Shown here: positions 25,449-33,879 of the stretch, in pieces
How the letters are laid out: the number at the start of each line of letters is the position of its first letter
Position numbering within the stretch: position 1 is the stretch's first letter
Assembly (NCBI GenBank): GCA_020846635.1
Contig: JADLDO010000064.1
Coordinates: 124,001 to 188,000, forward strand
Direction: 5' to 3'
DNA: 64,000 nucleotides
Source of the DNA: Caldilineaceae bacterium
Lineage (GTDB): Bacteria; Chloroflexota; Anaerolineae; Caldilineales; Caldilineaceae
Made by a program: the position numbers and the translations under genes
The notes under the pieces: generated by a model
What the model was told of the DNA's origin: nothing
The model's input: only the letters and a program-made list of their open reading frames with translations
Database searches by the model: none

Positions 25449-26828
25449 CTATGCCACCCAACCACGCGCCACAAAGCGCCCGTTGCTGCTCCCAACATAT
25501 TGCTCGTCCAGCACAATCACCTCCCCACGCAAGAGTACAGTTCGAGGCCAGCCCGTCACAGCATGACCGTCATAAGGTGTCCATCCCGCATGCTCATGTA
25601 ACGTCGCGGGCGAAAGTGTCTTGAGCCGCTGCGGGTCGAAGATTACAATGTCAGCATCAAAACCCGGCGCAATCTGACCTTTGCGCTGCAACCCCATTAG
25701 TTGTGCAGGCTGCGTGCAGCAGAGTTGAACCCACTGCGACAGGGACAGATGCCCGCCGCACACCCCATCGCTGTAGATCAGTGCCAAACGCGCCTCAATC
25801 GACGGTACGCCACCTGGGATCAATGTGAAATCCGCTTGACGTTTCTCACCCTCAAGCCAGGGGCAGTGGTCGGTGCTGACCATCGCCAATGTGCCATCCG
25901 CCAATGCCCTCCACAAGACTGCCTGGTCCTCCCGCGTGCGCAGGGGAGGCGCGCACACAAAGAGTTCGCCCTTTGGCCCGCCCAAATGTTCATCCGCGTT
26001 GAGCAAAAGGTACTGTGGGCAGCTTTCCCCTGTAATTCGCACACCGCGCGCCGTTGCTGCCTGAATCTCTGCCACCGCTTCGGCACAGCCTACGTGAAAA
26101 ATGTGCAATGGACAACCGGCCAAATGTGCGATCTCGGCGGCACGATGGATCGCCGTGGCTTCCAGCCGCGCCGGGCGCGTCCGCTCATGCCAAATCGGCT
26201 CTGTATGCCCCGCGACTACAGCCTGTGTACGCAGCAGATCCAACAGCGGCCCCGTCTCGCTGTGCAGCACAACTCGCCCACCCGTCCTCGCCACCGCTTG
26301 GCAAACACGCAGCAATGCCACGTCATCCAGCATCATGCGTGGATAGGCTTGATAGAGCTTAAAAGTACAGCACCCTGCCGCCAACACAGCAGGAATTTCT
26401 GCAATCGAGCCATTGTCTTCTGCGTGCCAGGTGGGGATGGTCATATGCAGGCCATAATCAATCGCCACTTCGACATCGGCCTCGGCACGCCGCGCCGCCA
26501 GCGCATCATGCAGCGATTCGCCCGGCATCGGATCGACAAAATCGATCACCGTGGTCGTGCCGCCGCAGGCTGCGGCTATCGTGCCTGTGGCAAAGCTATC
26601 GGCGCTCACGCGCCCGCCCAACGCCAATTGCAGATGTACATGCGGATCAACCCCGCCGGGAATGACATAACAGCCGGTGGCGTCAAGCTGCCGTTTGCCC
26701 GCCAAATCCAACCCCACCGCAGCAATTGTCTCCCCCACAATCGCTACGTCAGCCAAAATTGGGCCACTGGCAGTGATAACAGTGCCACCCCGGATCACCA
26801 GATCAGCCGTCACTCCCTCACCCTTCAT
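25449..26828 (-). CDS. Amidohydrolase of the dihydropyrimidinase/hydantoinase/allantoinase group
   Basis: A 459-residue cyclic-amidohydrolase. Binuclear-metal ligands are in place: H63-x-H65 ('DPHVHL'), probable carboxylated lysine K157 ('CTFKLYQAY'), histidines in 'RVVLHSETG' and 'LHIFHVG', and the aspartate in 'STDHCPW'. It opens a 5- or 6-membered cyclic amide (hydantoin, dihydropyrimidine or allantoin); which one is not decidable here. The start is in a GA-rich junction containing a dispersed repeat; the ATG at 26828 has GGAGGG upstream, and GTG 26831 and GTG 26813 are alternatives. It follows manA by 16 bases, with no obvious pathway link. Confidence 0.87.
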   Translation of the reverse strand: MKGEGVTADLVIRGGTVITASGPILADVAIVGETIAAVGLDLAGKRQLDATGCYVIPGGVDPHVHLQLALGGRVSADSFATGTIAAACGGTTTVIDFVDPMPGESLHDALAARRAEADVEVAIDYGLHMTIPTWHAEDNGSIAEIPAVLAAGCCTFKLYQAYPRMMLDDVALLRVCQAVARTGGRVVLHSETGPLLDLLRTQAVVAGHTEPIWHERTRPARLEATAIHRAAEIAHLAGCPLHIFHVGCAEAVAEIQAATARGVRITGESCPQYLLLNADEHLGGPKGELFVCAPPLRTREDQAVLWRALADGTLAMVSTDHCPWLEGEKRQADFTLIPGGVPSIEARLALIYSDGVCGGHLSLSQWVQLCCTQPAQLMGLQRKGQIAPGFDADIVIFDPQRLKTLSPATLHEHAGWTPYDGHAVTGWPRTVLLRGEVIVLDEQYVGSSNGRFVARGWVA

Positions 26829-26837
26829 CACTCATCC
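26823..26837 (-). repeat. GGATGAGTGATGAAG junction repeat, copy 1
   Basis: This 15-base sequence on the minus strand is identical to 39834-39848 and close to 39799-39813 and 40828-40842. Here it covers the start region of the hydantoinase-type gene. See findings. Confidence 0.6.
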
Positions 26838-26844
26838 CTCCACC

Positions 26845-27825
26845 TCAGGGAGTGACAACCCGCAGCAGCACACTGTCACTTGCAGCGGTCACGCGAAACT
26901 CACCCAGCCCAGCCGGAATCAACATCCAACTGACCGCGGCAAGGGTGAGCGGCTCGCCCGCCCAATTGAGCGTTGCCTCGCCCGCCAACACGCCCCAAAT
27001 CTCAAACATTCTGCCGTCCGTTTGGCCCGCCCAGCCATTCCCTGCGCTCATCCGCAGCCGCTCAGTACGAAAATAGCGACTTTCGCCGATCACTTCAGTC
27101 GGCACTTGCGAGTCGGGTACAACCACAGGGGGCTTGACTTCCGGCTCCACCAAACCAAAATCCAATACATCCAAAGCCTGCTGGATATGTAAGGGGCGCG
27201 GGCGTCCCCAATCATAAATGCGATAGGTCGTATCGCTGTTCTGCTGAATCTCTGCCACCAGAATCCCAGGCCCCAGCGCATGAATCGTCCCGGTCGGCAC
27301 AAAGATCACATCGTCTTTCTGTACCGGCATGCGATGCAGCCAACGCTCTGTCTCCCCTGCTTCGATTGCCTCCGCAAAAAGCTCGCGGCTTACACCCGGC
27401 GCAAAGCCGTAGATCAATTCGGCTCCAGGCTCCGCATGAAGCACGACCCACATCTCTGTCTTACCCGACTCCCCTTCATGCTGGCGCGCATAGGCATCAT
27501 CGGGATGGACTTGCACCGAAAGCCAACGATTGGCATCAAGCAATTTGACCAGCAGCGGAAAACGCCCTTGCGCCAGATCGTCAGCATTGCGGCTGCCCAC
27601 CAGGTCCGTTCCCCATTTTGCCAACGCCTCTTGCAAAGTCGCGCCTTGCAGCGCGCCATTGGCAATGGCACTAGCGCCATTGGGGTGGTCGGCAATCTCC
27701 CAGCTTTCCGCCACAATACCATCGGGAATCGTGCGTCCCAGGAGCGTCGCCAAATTGCGCCCTCCCCAGGGGTAATCCTTGAATACCGGCGAAAACGTCA
27801 GCGGATAAAGCGCAGGTGTAGGCAT
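26845..27825 (-). CDS. manA: Mannose-6-phosphate isomerase, class I
   Basis: Interconverts fructose-6-phosphate and mannose-6-phosphate, feeding GDP-mannose for glycans. The 326-residue protein is of the short bacterial class I form. Zinc ligands lie in 'LSVQVHPDDAYA', 'KTEMWVVL' and 'VPTGTIHALG'; the N-terminus 'LTFSPVFKDYPWGGRNL' and 'VAESWEIADHPNG' are typical. It lies between the hydantoinase-type gene and the AI-2E family gene. The two glycosyltransferases at 56631 and 58706 could be distant users of its product, but this is speculation. Confidence 0.94.
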   Translation of the reverse strand: MPTPALYPLTFSPVFKDYPWGGRNLATLLGRTIPDGIVAESWEIADHPNGASAIANGALQGATLQEALAKWGTDLVGSRNADDLAQGRFPLLVKLLDANRWLSVQVHPDDAYARQHEGESGKTEMWVVLHAEPGAELIYGFAPGVSRELFAEAIEAGETERWLHRMPVQKDDVIFVPTGTIHALGPGILVAEIQQNSDTTYRIYDWGRPRPLHIQQALDVLDFGLVEPEVKPPVVVPDSQVPTEVIGESRYFRTERLRMSAGNGWAGQTDGRMFEIWGVLAGEATLNWAGEPLTLAAVSWMLIPAGLGEFRVTAASDSVLLRVVTP

Positions 27826-27874
27826 GATCTGGATTCCTCGCCTTGCGTATGGTCAGGATTTGGCATCAAAGGGA

Positions 27875-29278
27875 TTACGCGCGTGGCGCTTTTGCGCCCA
27901 ACAGGTCAGCGAGCCGCGACAGGATACCGCTGTCGTCATTCTTTGCCGCCAGGGGGTCCTTGTCGGGTGGTCTGTCTGGAAACGGTGGCAGATCCAGCAT
28001 CTTGCGCCACACGTATGTCCCAATGAGTTTGATGGTCGCAACCACCGGCGCAGCCAACACGGCTCCCAGCAACCCGGCCAACGAAGTACCCATCAACACA
28101 CCGATCAGCACGACCAGCGGATGGAGGTCGAGTGCATCTCCGACAATTCTCGGCACCAACACAGCGTTCTCAATTTGCTGGATGAGAACCATAACACCCA
28201 ACACGATCAGTGCAAAAACCCACGGTGACAGCCCCCACGGATTGCCGGCTTGCACCAAAGCCATAATGACCGCGGCTCCCGTCCCGATAAAGGGGCCAAT
28301 GATGGGTAGAAATTCCAGAACACCGGAGAGAAGACCCAACTCCAACGCATTGTTCACGCCCAAAACGCTCAGGCTAAAGGTGACTATCACAAAGATGACA
28401 ATACCCAGGATCACTTGACCACGCAGATAGGCATTCCAAACTGCAATCGTTTCATGAATCAGCCGTTCGGCATCGCGCCGATAGCCCGGTTGGTGAGCCA
28501 GTTCGCCAATGCCGCGGCCAATGCGCGGCCCATCCATCGCCAGGTAGATAGAGACAATCAGCACAAACAGCGTATCGCCTAGCGTGCTAATCGTAGCCGT
28601 CGCCACGTTCGCCAGCCATAGGCCGCTGCGCCCCAAAACACTTTGCAAACTATTGCCAAGTTCCGCCGCCAAACTCTCCCAGTCGATGCTATCAAACACA
28701 GCGCCCGGCTCGACGACATAGGGGCCAAATGTCCACTGAATAGAGGCCCAGGATTGCGTGCGCTCCTGCACAGCATCGACCAAGCGCGGCAGAAATTCGG
28801 GCAGCGCTTCCCACATCCGCACCGACTGTTCGGCGATCACCAGCCCCAGGAAAACGCTCGCCCCCCCTACCACCAAGAGGAACAACGCATAGACGATGAG
28901 CACTGCATAGCCGCGCTTAATATCCGTTTTGACCTGGAGCCAACTCACCAGCGGATTGATGAGGTAGGCGATCACAGCGGCGAGCACCAACGGTGTAAGC
29001 AAAAATTGAAAACGCCAGATAACCAAAGCCCCCAAGATCAGGATGGCGCAGGTAATAATAGCTTTGGTCGCCAGCCCCCACGGCGGTGATTCTTTAAGCC
29101 ACAATTTTGTAGAAACTGGTTCGTCTAGCGGCGACTCGCCAGGCAACACTTCTTTTCGCGATACTTTGGCTGCTGGCTTTTTGGCGGGCGCAGGCGTTTG
29201 CACTGGTTCGGCGGGTGGAGCAGCAGGCAATTTGGGCGTAGCAGCGTGTGGCGGCGTCTCATCACCGGGCTGGCTCAT
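27875..29278 (-). CDS. AI-2E/PerM family transporter
   Basis: A 467-residue membrane protein. About 65 N-terminal residues are Pro/Ala/Lys-rich and probably cytoplasmic; then come about 8 membrane segments with the family signatures 'LVLAAVIAYLINPLVSWL' and 'SGVLEFLPIIGPFIGTGAAVIMAL' and the 'LDLHPLVVLIGVLMGTSLAG' end. Members export autoinducer-2 or act as Na+/H+ antiporters; which applies is unknown. The long tail before the first membrane segment is unusual. It overlaps the stop of pcrA by 4 bases (ATGA), so they are co-translated. Confidence 0.9.
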   Translation of the reverse strand: MSQPGDETPPHAATPKLPAAPPAEPVQTPAPAKKPAAKVSRKEVLPGESPLDEPVSTKLWLKESPPWGLATKAIITCAILILGALVIWRFQFLLTPLVLAAVIAYLINPLVSWLQVKTDIKRGYAVLIVYALFLLVVGGASVFLGLVIAEQSVRMWEALPEFLPRLVDAVQERTQSWASIQWTFGPYVVEPGAVFDSIDWESLAAELGNSLQSVLGRSGLWLANVATATISTLGDTLFVLIVSIYLAMDGPRIGRGIGELAHQPGYRRDAERLIHETIAVWNAYLRGQVILGIVIFVIVTFSLSVLGVNNALELGLLSGVLEFLPIIGPFIGTGAAVIMALVQAGNPWGLSPWVFALIVLGVMVLIQQIENAVLVPRIVGDALDLHPLVVLIGVLMGTSLAGLLGAVLAAPVVATIKLIGTYVWRKMLDLPPFPDRPPDKDPLAAKNDDSGILSRLADLLGAKAPRA

Positions 29279-31731
29279 AGCTTCTTCAACCCCGCCATCG
29301 ACACGAGCAGACGCTTGATCCCGATGCCAGGGAAGGCAACCGTAACTTCTTCCTCACTCCCGACCATATTGCTCTCCACCACCGTTCCCACTCCAAATTT
29401 GGCATGTTGCACGCTATCGCGTGATTTGAACTGTGTTGCTTTCGTTGGCTTGCGCCGCTTATTCAAGTCAGGGTCAGAGGCAGCGTTGCTGCGCCGCGTG
29501 GGCACGCTGTCACGCTTCTCCGGTGTCCAATACGATTGCCGCGTAGATGATGGCTGGCGCTTCGTGTCACTATCCCAGTGCGTGTCTTCGATCTGGCTGT
29601 CGCGCCGCCTGCGGCTATCCCGTCCACCGCTTTCCCAACGTGTCGAGCGATCATAGGCAGCTTCACGCCGCGCCCGACGATCCACCATGCCTGTCAATAA
29701 GTTCGCCGGAATATCTTCCAAAAAGCGACTGGGCTTTTGGACTTCGCTTGTGCCCCACAGGCCGCGCTTGTGTGCATGAACCAAGTAAAGCCGCCTTTTG
29801 GCGCGGGTGATGCCCACATAAGCGAGCCGCCGCTCCTCATCCATATCCTCCCGGTCGCCACTCTCAATGCTGCGCTGGTGAGGCAAGATACCATCCTCCA
29901 TCCCCACCATAAAGACCACCGGATACTCCAATCCCTTAGCGGTGTGCAGCGTCATCAACGTCACCACACCCGCCCCCTCTTCAATACTGTCAGCATCGCT
30001 CACCAGCGCCACTTCCTCTAGGAACTGGCTCAAGGCATTCTGCCCCTCCTCCAACCCCACCATCCCAGGCTGGTATTGTGAAGCGACCGCGCGCAACTCC
30101 TGAACGTTGGCAAAGCGATCTTCACCTTCGTCTGTCCCATCGCGCAGCGAATCTACGTAGCCCGACTGCTGCAGCACCGTGTCAAGGAGATCCGCCACGC
30201 TGCCATAGCTGTTGACTTGGTATTGCGTAAGCCAGCCTTCCCATAAAGCGATAAAGTCCACCAGCGCGTTCTCTGCCCGCTTGCCCAAAGGCGGCGCTTC
30301 ATAGGCAACCGTGGGCAGAAAGAGATTGTGTGCGCGCGCAACGACTTCCGGCCCATGATGCAGCACTTGCAGCGCAATGTACTCGCTGACCCCCATATCA
30401 CGCGCCCACTCTTTGAGCACCTCATAGGTCTTGGTACCGATCCCGCGCGCGGGTACGTTGATGACGCGATCCAATGCCACGCTGTCCGTTGGATTGTGTA
30501 CAAGCCGCAAATAGGCCAGTGCATCCTTGATCTCTTTGCGCTCATAGAAGCGTGTCCCGCCGACCAATTTATACTTCATGCCGCGCATGACAAAGGCCTC
30601 TTCCAGCGCGCGGCTTTGTGCGTTGGTGCGATACATCACTGCCACATCGCCCGTCCCAAAGACGCTCGACCTCACCAACCGCTCGATCTCGTCGAGAACA
30701 TACGCCGCTTCCTCTACCTCGTTATAGGCTTCATAGAGGGAGACGGCAAGCCCCGATTCGTTCTCCGTATGCAGCTTCTTAGGCGTCCGGTTGCGGTTTT
30801 TGGCAATAACCTCGTTTGCGACATCTAAGATGGCTTGCGTGCTGCGATAGTTTTGTTCCAGCAGCACCACTTTCGCCTCTGGATACTCGTTGCGAAAACG
30901 CACCACATTGCGATAGTCGGCCCCACGGAAACGGTAAATAGATTGATCCTCATCACCCACGACAAAGAGATTGCGCTGTCCATGCGGCTCATTTGCCAGC
31001 AGCCGCAGCAACTCATACTGCGCCGTGTTCGTATCCTGGAACTCATCCACCAAGAGATACTGCCACTTCTGCTGGTACTTCGCCCGAATCTCCAGATTGT
31101 CCCGGAACAGCATGGTGGTACGCATCAACAAGTCGTCAAAGTCAAAGGCATTGTTGCTCTGCAACGCCTCTTGATAACGGCGATAGACTCGTCCGGCAAT
31201 CTCGTCAAAGTAGGATTGTGACTTGTGATTTTCTGGCGTAATCAGTTCATTCTTCTGTGTGCTGATATGCGCCCGAACCGCTTGAGGGCTGTACTTTTTC
31301 TCATCCAGGTTCATCTCACGCAGCAGCGAACGAATCAATGACAACTGGTCGGCAGTATCATAGATGACCCAATCACGCGTAAAGCCCACCGCCGCGCTCT
31401 CCACCCGCATCACCCGCGCGCAAACGCTGTGAAAAGTGCCGATGGTCAGCCCGCCCAAGCGCGCCGGTTTCCCTGGCTCCGGTTTGCCAAACTTGTCCTC
31501 GAAGATCAACTCGACCCGCTCGCGCATCTCGCGCGCGGCCTTGTTGGTAAAGGTCACCGCCAGGATATGCCACGGTGCCACCTGGGCCTCATCGATCATA
31601 TAGGCAATGCGCCGGGTCAGCACGCGCGTTTTGCCCGAACCAGGCCCTGCCAAAACCAACACAGGCCCGTGAACAGTCGTAACGGCTGTAGATTGCTGTG
31701 GGTTCAACCCTGCCAATAAATGATCCATCAT
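29275..31731 (-). CDS. pcrA: ATP-dependent DNA helicase, PcrA/UvrD family
   Basis: An 818-residue superfamily 1 3'-5' helicase for repair and replication-fork upkeep. Walker A is AGPGSGKT (28-35); also visible are 'VTFTNKAAREMRERV' (Ia), 'LLVDEFQDTN' (II), 'VVGDEDQSIYRFRGAD' (III), 'LEQNYRST' (IV), 'VTLMTLHTAKGLEYPVVFMVGMEDGILPH' (V) and 'EERRLAYVGITRAKRRL' (VI). The C-terminus has a charged, Arg-rich linker and a Tudor-like end ('VQHAKFGVGTVVES'), as in PcrA, which binds RNA polymerase through it. It is the first gene of a pair with the AI-2E transporter. Confidence 0.96.
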   Translation of the reverse strand: MMDHLLAGLNPQQSTAVTTVHGPVLVLAGPGSGKTRVLTRRIAYMIDEAQVAPWHILAVTFTNKAAREMRERVELIFEDKFGKPEPGKPARLGGLTIGTFHSVCARVMRVESAAVGFTRDWVIYDTADQLSLIRSLLREMNLDEKKYSPQAVRAHISTQKNELITPENHKSQSYFDEIAGRVYRRYQEALQSNNAFDFDDLLMRTTMLFRDNLEIRAKYQQKWQYLLVDEFQDTNTAQYELLRLLANEPHGQRNLFVVGDEDQSIYRFRGADYRNVVRFRNEYPEAKVVLLEQNYRSTQAILDVANEVIAKNRNRTPKKLHTENESGLAVSLYEAYNEVEEAAYVLDEIERLVRSSVFGTGDVAVMYRTNAQSRALEEAFVMRGMKYKLVGGTRFYERKEIKDALAYLRLVHNPTDSVALDRVINVPARGIGTKTYEVLKEWARDMGVSEYIALQVLHHGPEVVARAHNLFLPTVAYEAPPLGKRAENALVDFIALWEGWLTQYQVNSYGSVADLLDTVLQQSGYVDSLRDGTDEGEDRFANVQELRAVASQYQPGMVGLEEGQNALSQFLEEVALVSDADSIEEGAGVVTLMTLHTAKGLEYPVVFMVGMEDGILPHQRSIESGDREDMDEERRLAYVGITRAKRRLYLVHAHKRGLWGTSEVQKPSRFLEDIPANLLTGMVDRRARREAAYDRSTRWESGGRDSRRRRDSQIEDTHWDSDTKRQPSSTRQSYWTPEKRDSVPTRRSNAASDPDLNKRRKPTKATQFKSRDSVQHAKFGVGTVVESNMVGSEEEVTVAFPGIGIKRLLVSMAGLKKL

Positions 31732-31779
31732 GTTTTGTCTCTGCTGCGCTCTCTGATTCCTGGCCCCACGCCTGCGCGC

Positions 31780-32847
31780 CTACTCTTCACCGTGGAGCAA
31801 ACGCAAATAGCTATCATAACGTTCCAGGGAAATGACCCCCATCTCCACAGCCTTGCGTACCGCGCACTCCGGCTCATGGTTGTGGGTACAATTTGGATAA
31901 TGACAATCATGGATAAAGGGCACAAACTCGCGAAAATAGAAGCCGAGGCTTTGCTCGTCAATCTCGTAAAGCCCCAACTCACGAATCCCCGGTGTATCTG
32001 CCACAAAGGTATCAGTGCCAAACGGCAGGGCATAGAGCTGTGCCGCGCGCGTAGTATGCCGCCCTTTGTGAATCACCTCGCTAATATCCCCAATCTGGAT
32101 ATTCAACCCAGGCTGGATGGCATTGAGCAGGCTGCTCTTGCCCACACCACTGGGGCCGCTGATCACGGTGACACGGTCGCTCAACTGCGTTCGCAAAGCA
32201 TCAATCCCCTCACCCGTGACAGTGCTGGCATAAATAACCGTATAGCCAATCGTGCTATAAAGGCTAAAAAGCGCCTCGGCCTTTTCGGCGCTCGCCAAAT
32301 CCAGCTTATTGATACAAATAATCGCGGGCAGTTCGTTGGCTTCGGCAATGACCAAGAAGCGGTCGAGCATACGCAAATGGGGATCGGGTTCGGCAATGGC
32401 AAAGACCACCAAGACCTGGTCAGGGTTCGCCAGGATCACATCTTCGGCAGGCACAGAAACCCCAGGATGCTGGCGGCTTAAGACGCTTTCACGCTCCTCT
32501 ATTCGCTCAATCTGCCCCCGATCCTTGCCGACCGGCACAATCCACACATAGTCGCCCACTGCCACCAACGTATCGCGACCTCGATCTTGCAGCAAGCGCC
32601 CGCGCACCTCCACCATGCGCACTTCCCCGCCCGCGCCCAAAGGGTTCCCGCCCTCCTGGCCCAGAATGGCGACATCATAATGATGGCCGCGTGCGCGCAC
32701 CACAATCCCGCGCAACAAATTCGCCGAAGCGCGCTTGGGCTTGGCCTTACGTGAGCGCGGCAAATTGCGCCCAGCGCGCTCTGCTATCTCCTCATAATCT
32801 AATTCGTCATCCAGATATTCGTCTTGATCCTGGTTGGGCAATCGCAT
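31780..32847 (-). CDS. rsgA: Ribosome small subunit-dependent GTPase A
   Basis: Helps late 30S maturation. The 355-residue protein has a basic extended N-terminus, an OB-fold (about 45-120) and a circularly permuted GTPase: G4 NKLD (170-173) precedes G1 GPSGVGKSS (211-219) and G3 DTPG (264-267). A C-terminal zinc knuckle follows ('FIHDCHYPNCTHNHEPECAV'). The ATG at 32847 has GGAGAAGGGA just upstream, deciding the start against 32871. It is 48 bases upstream of pcrA and 109 bases downstream of maf. Confidence 0.96.
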   Translation of the reverse strand: MRLPNQDQDEYLDDELDYEEIAERAGRNLPRSRKAKPKRASANLLRGIVVRARGHHYDVAILGQEGGNPLGAGGEVRMVEVRGRLLQDRGRDTLVAVGDYVWIVPVGKDRGQIERIEERESVLSRQHPGVSVPAEDVILANPDQVLVVFAIAEPDPHLRMLDRFLVIAEANELPAIICINKLDLASAEKAEALFSLYSTIGYTVIYASTVTGEGIDALRTQLSDRVTVISGPSGVGKSSLLNAIQPGLNIQIGDISEVIHKGRHTTRAAQLYALPFGTDTFVADTPGIRELGLYEIDEQSLGFYFREFVPFIHDCHYPNCTHNHEPECAVRKAVEMGVISLERYDSYLRLLHGEE

Positions 32848-32873
32848 TCCCTTCTCCGGTGACCGGCACATTC

Positions 32874-32905
32874 CTCAGGCGCAACGATAGGAGTTGCGCC
32901 TTGAG
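32874..32905. other. Hairpin between maf and rsgA
   Basis: CTCA-GGCGCAAC and GTTGCGCC-TTGAG pair over 12 bp with one bulge and a 7-base loop. There is no T-run on either strand, so it is more likely an RNA-processing or mRNA-stability element than a full terminator. It ends 27 bases before the rsgA start codon. Confidence 0.5.
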
Positions 32906-32956
32906 TGGAAGTCATTGCATGAACACGTCGAGTGTATCAGCCCGCGCACGCGCCTG

Positions 32957-33610
32957 TCAACGTTGACGCTGGCAACAGGCAAAATGAGTTCGCGCTTCAC
33001 AAACTGCCACCACATCTTTGGGCACTCTTACGCCTGCGCGAGCCAGCACATCCCGCAAATCTCCCAACGGCAGCCCAACCACGCTAGAGAGGCATCCGCT
33101 GATTGTCCGCGCCGGATCAAAGCTGGGGTGCTGGATGGCATAGGCGCCCGCTTTATCAAGCGGATCGCCCGATTGCACATAGAGCGCAATCTCGCTGTCG
33201 GAATAGTTGCGCATCCAGACCGTTGTGGTGTTCACCACAGTCTCCGCGTGACCCGTTGCCGGATTCAACACGCTCACAGCACTATGCACCTCGTGGGAAC
33301 AACCGCGCATGAGCCTCAACATGCGGCTAGCGTCCGCCTCATCCTCCGGTTTTCCCAGAAGCATCTGCCCCAGAGCCACCACCGTATCCGCCGCGACGAT
33401 CACAGCCTTCGCGCCCCTGCCAACTTTGGCGGCAACCGCTTCTGCCTTGCTGCTCGCCAAACGGACAGCCAATGCCACCGGTGCTTCACCGGGGAGCGGC
33501 GTCTCATCAATGTCGGCAGGCACTACAGAAAAGGCTAACCCCAAATCAAGCAGATAGCTCTGCCGGCGCGGGCTGGACGAGGCCAGAATCAGCGGCGCTG
33601 CATTAACCAT
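32957..33610 (-). CDS. maf: Maf-family nucleotide pyrophosphatase
   Basis: A 217-residue house-cleaning enzyme that hydrolyses non-canonical or modified nucleoside triphosphates. Conserved parts: 'LILASSSPRRQSYLLDLGL', 'ASSKAEAVAAK', 'IVAADTVVAL' with 'LGKPEDEADASRML', and 'DPLDKAGAYAIQ' with 'GCLSSVVGLPL'. The ATG at 33610 is preferred to a GTG at 33619. The C-terminal extension 'CEARTHFACCQRQR' is longer than usual. The 269-base region upstream is shared with the divergent gene at 33880. Confidence 0.93.
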   Translation of the reverse strand: MVNAAPLILASSSPRRQSYLLDLGLAFSVVPADIDETPLPGEAPVALAVRLASSKAEAVAAKVGRGAKAVIVAADTVVALGQMLLGKPEDEADASRMLRLMRGCSHEVHSAVSVLNPATGHAETVVNTTTVWMRNYSDSEIALYVQSGDPLDKAGAYAIQHPSFDPARTISGCLSSVVGLPLGDLRDVLARAGVRVPKDVVAVCEARTHFACCQRQR

Positions 33611-33798
33611 GAAAATCACCCATCATAAAAGTCCTAGTAACGATACGAACGCTCATATCCCAACATCTGTTCTATTCCACCATTTTAGGGCTGTACAGCT
33701 TGCGCGCCAAATTGCACTTCCCGAAAGTAGGCCACCCATCTACGCGCCATACAGTTGTCTTTCAGACACCCCTCCGGTCGGTCACTCTGTTTATTTCA

Positions 33799-33807
33799 TG
33801 CTATACT
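33799..33807 (+). promoter_or_regulatory. Candidate extended -10 for the 33880 gene
   Basis: TG-C-TATACT, a near-consensus extended -10, 72 bases before the ATG at 33880. No good -35 is seen 17-18 bases upstream, which extended -10 promoters can tolerate. The rest of 33611-33879 shows nothing recognisable. Confidence 0.45.
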
Positions 33808-33879
33808 GCCAGCAGCCTTGTGCTGCGCGGTTTGTGCAGCTTCTATTCGCCAACTAGACACCTTGCAGGAGTTCGTATT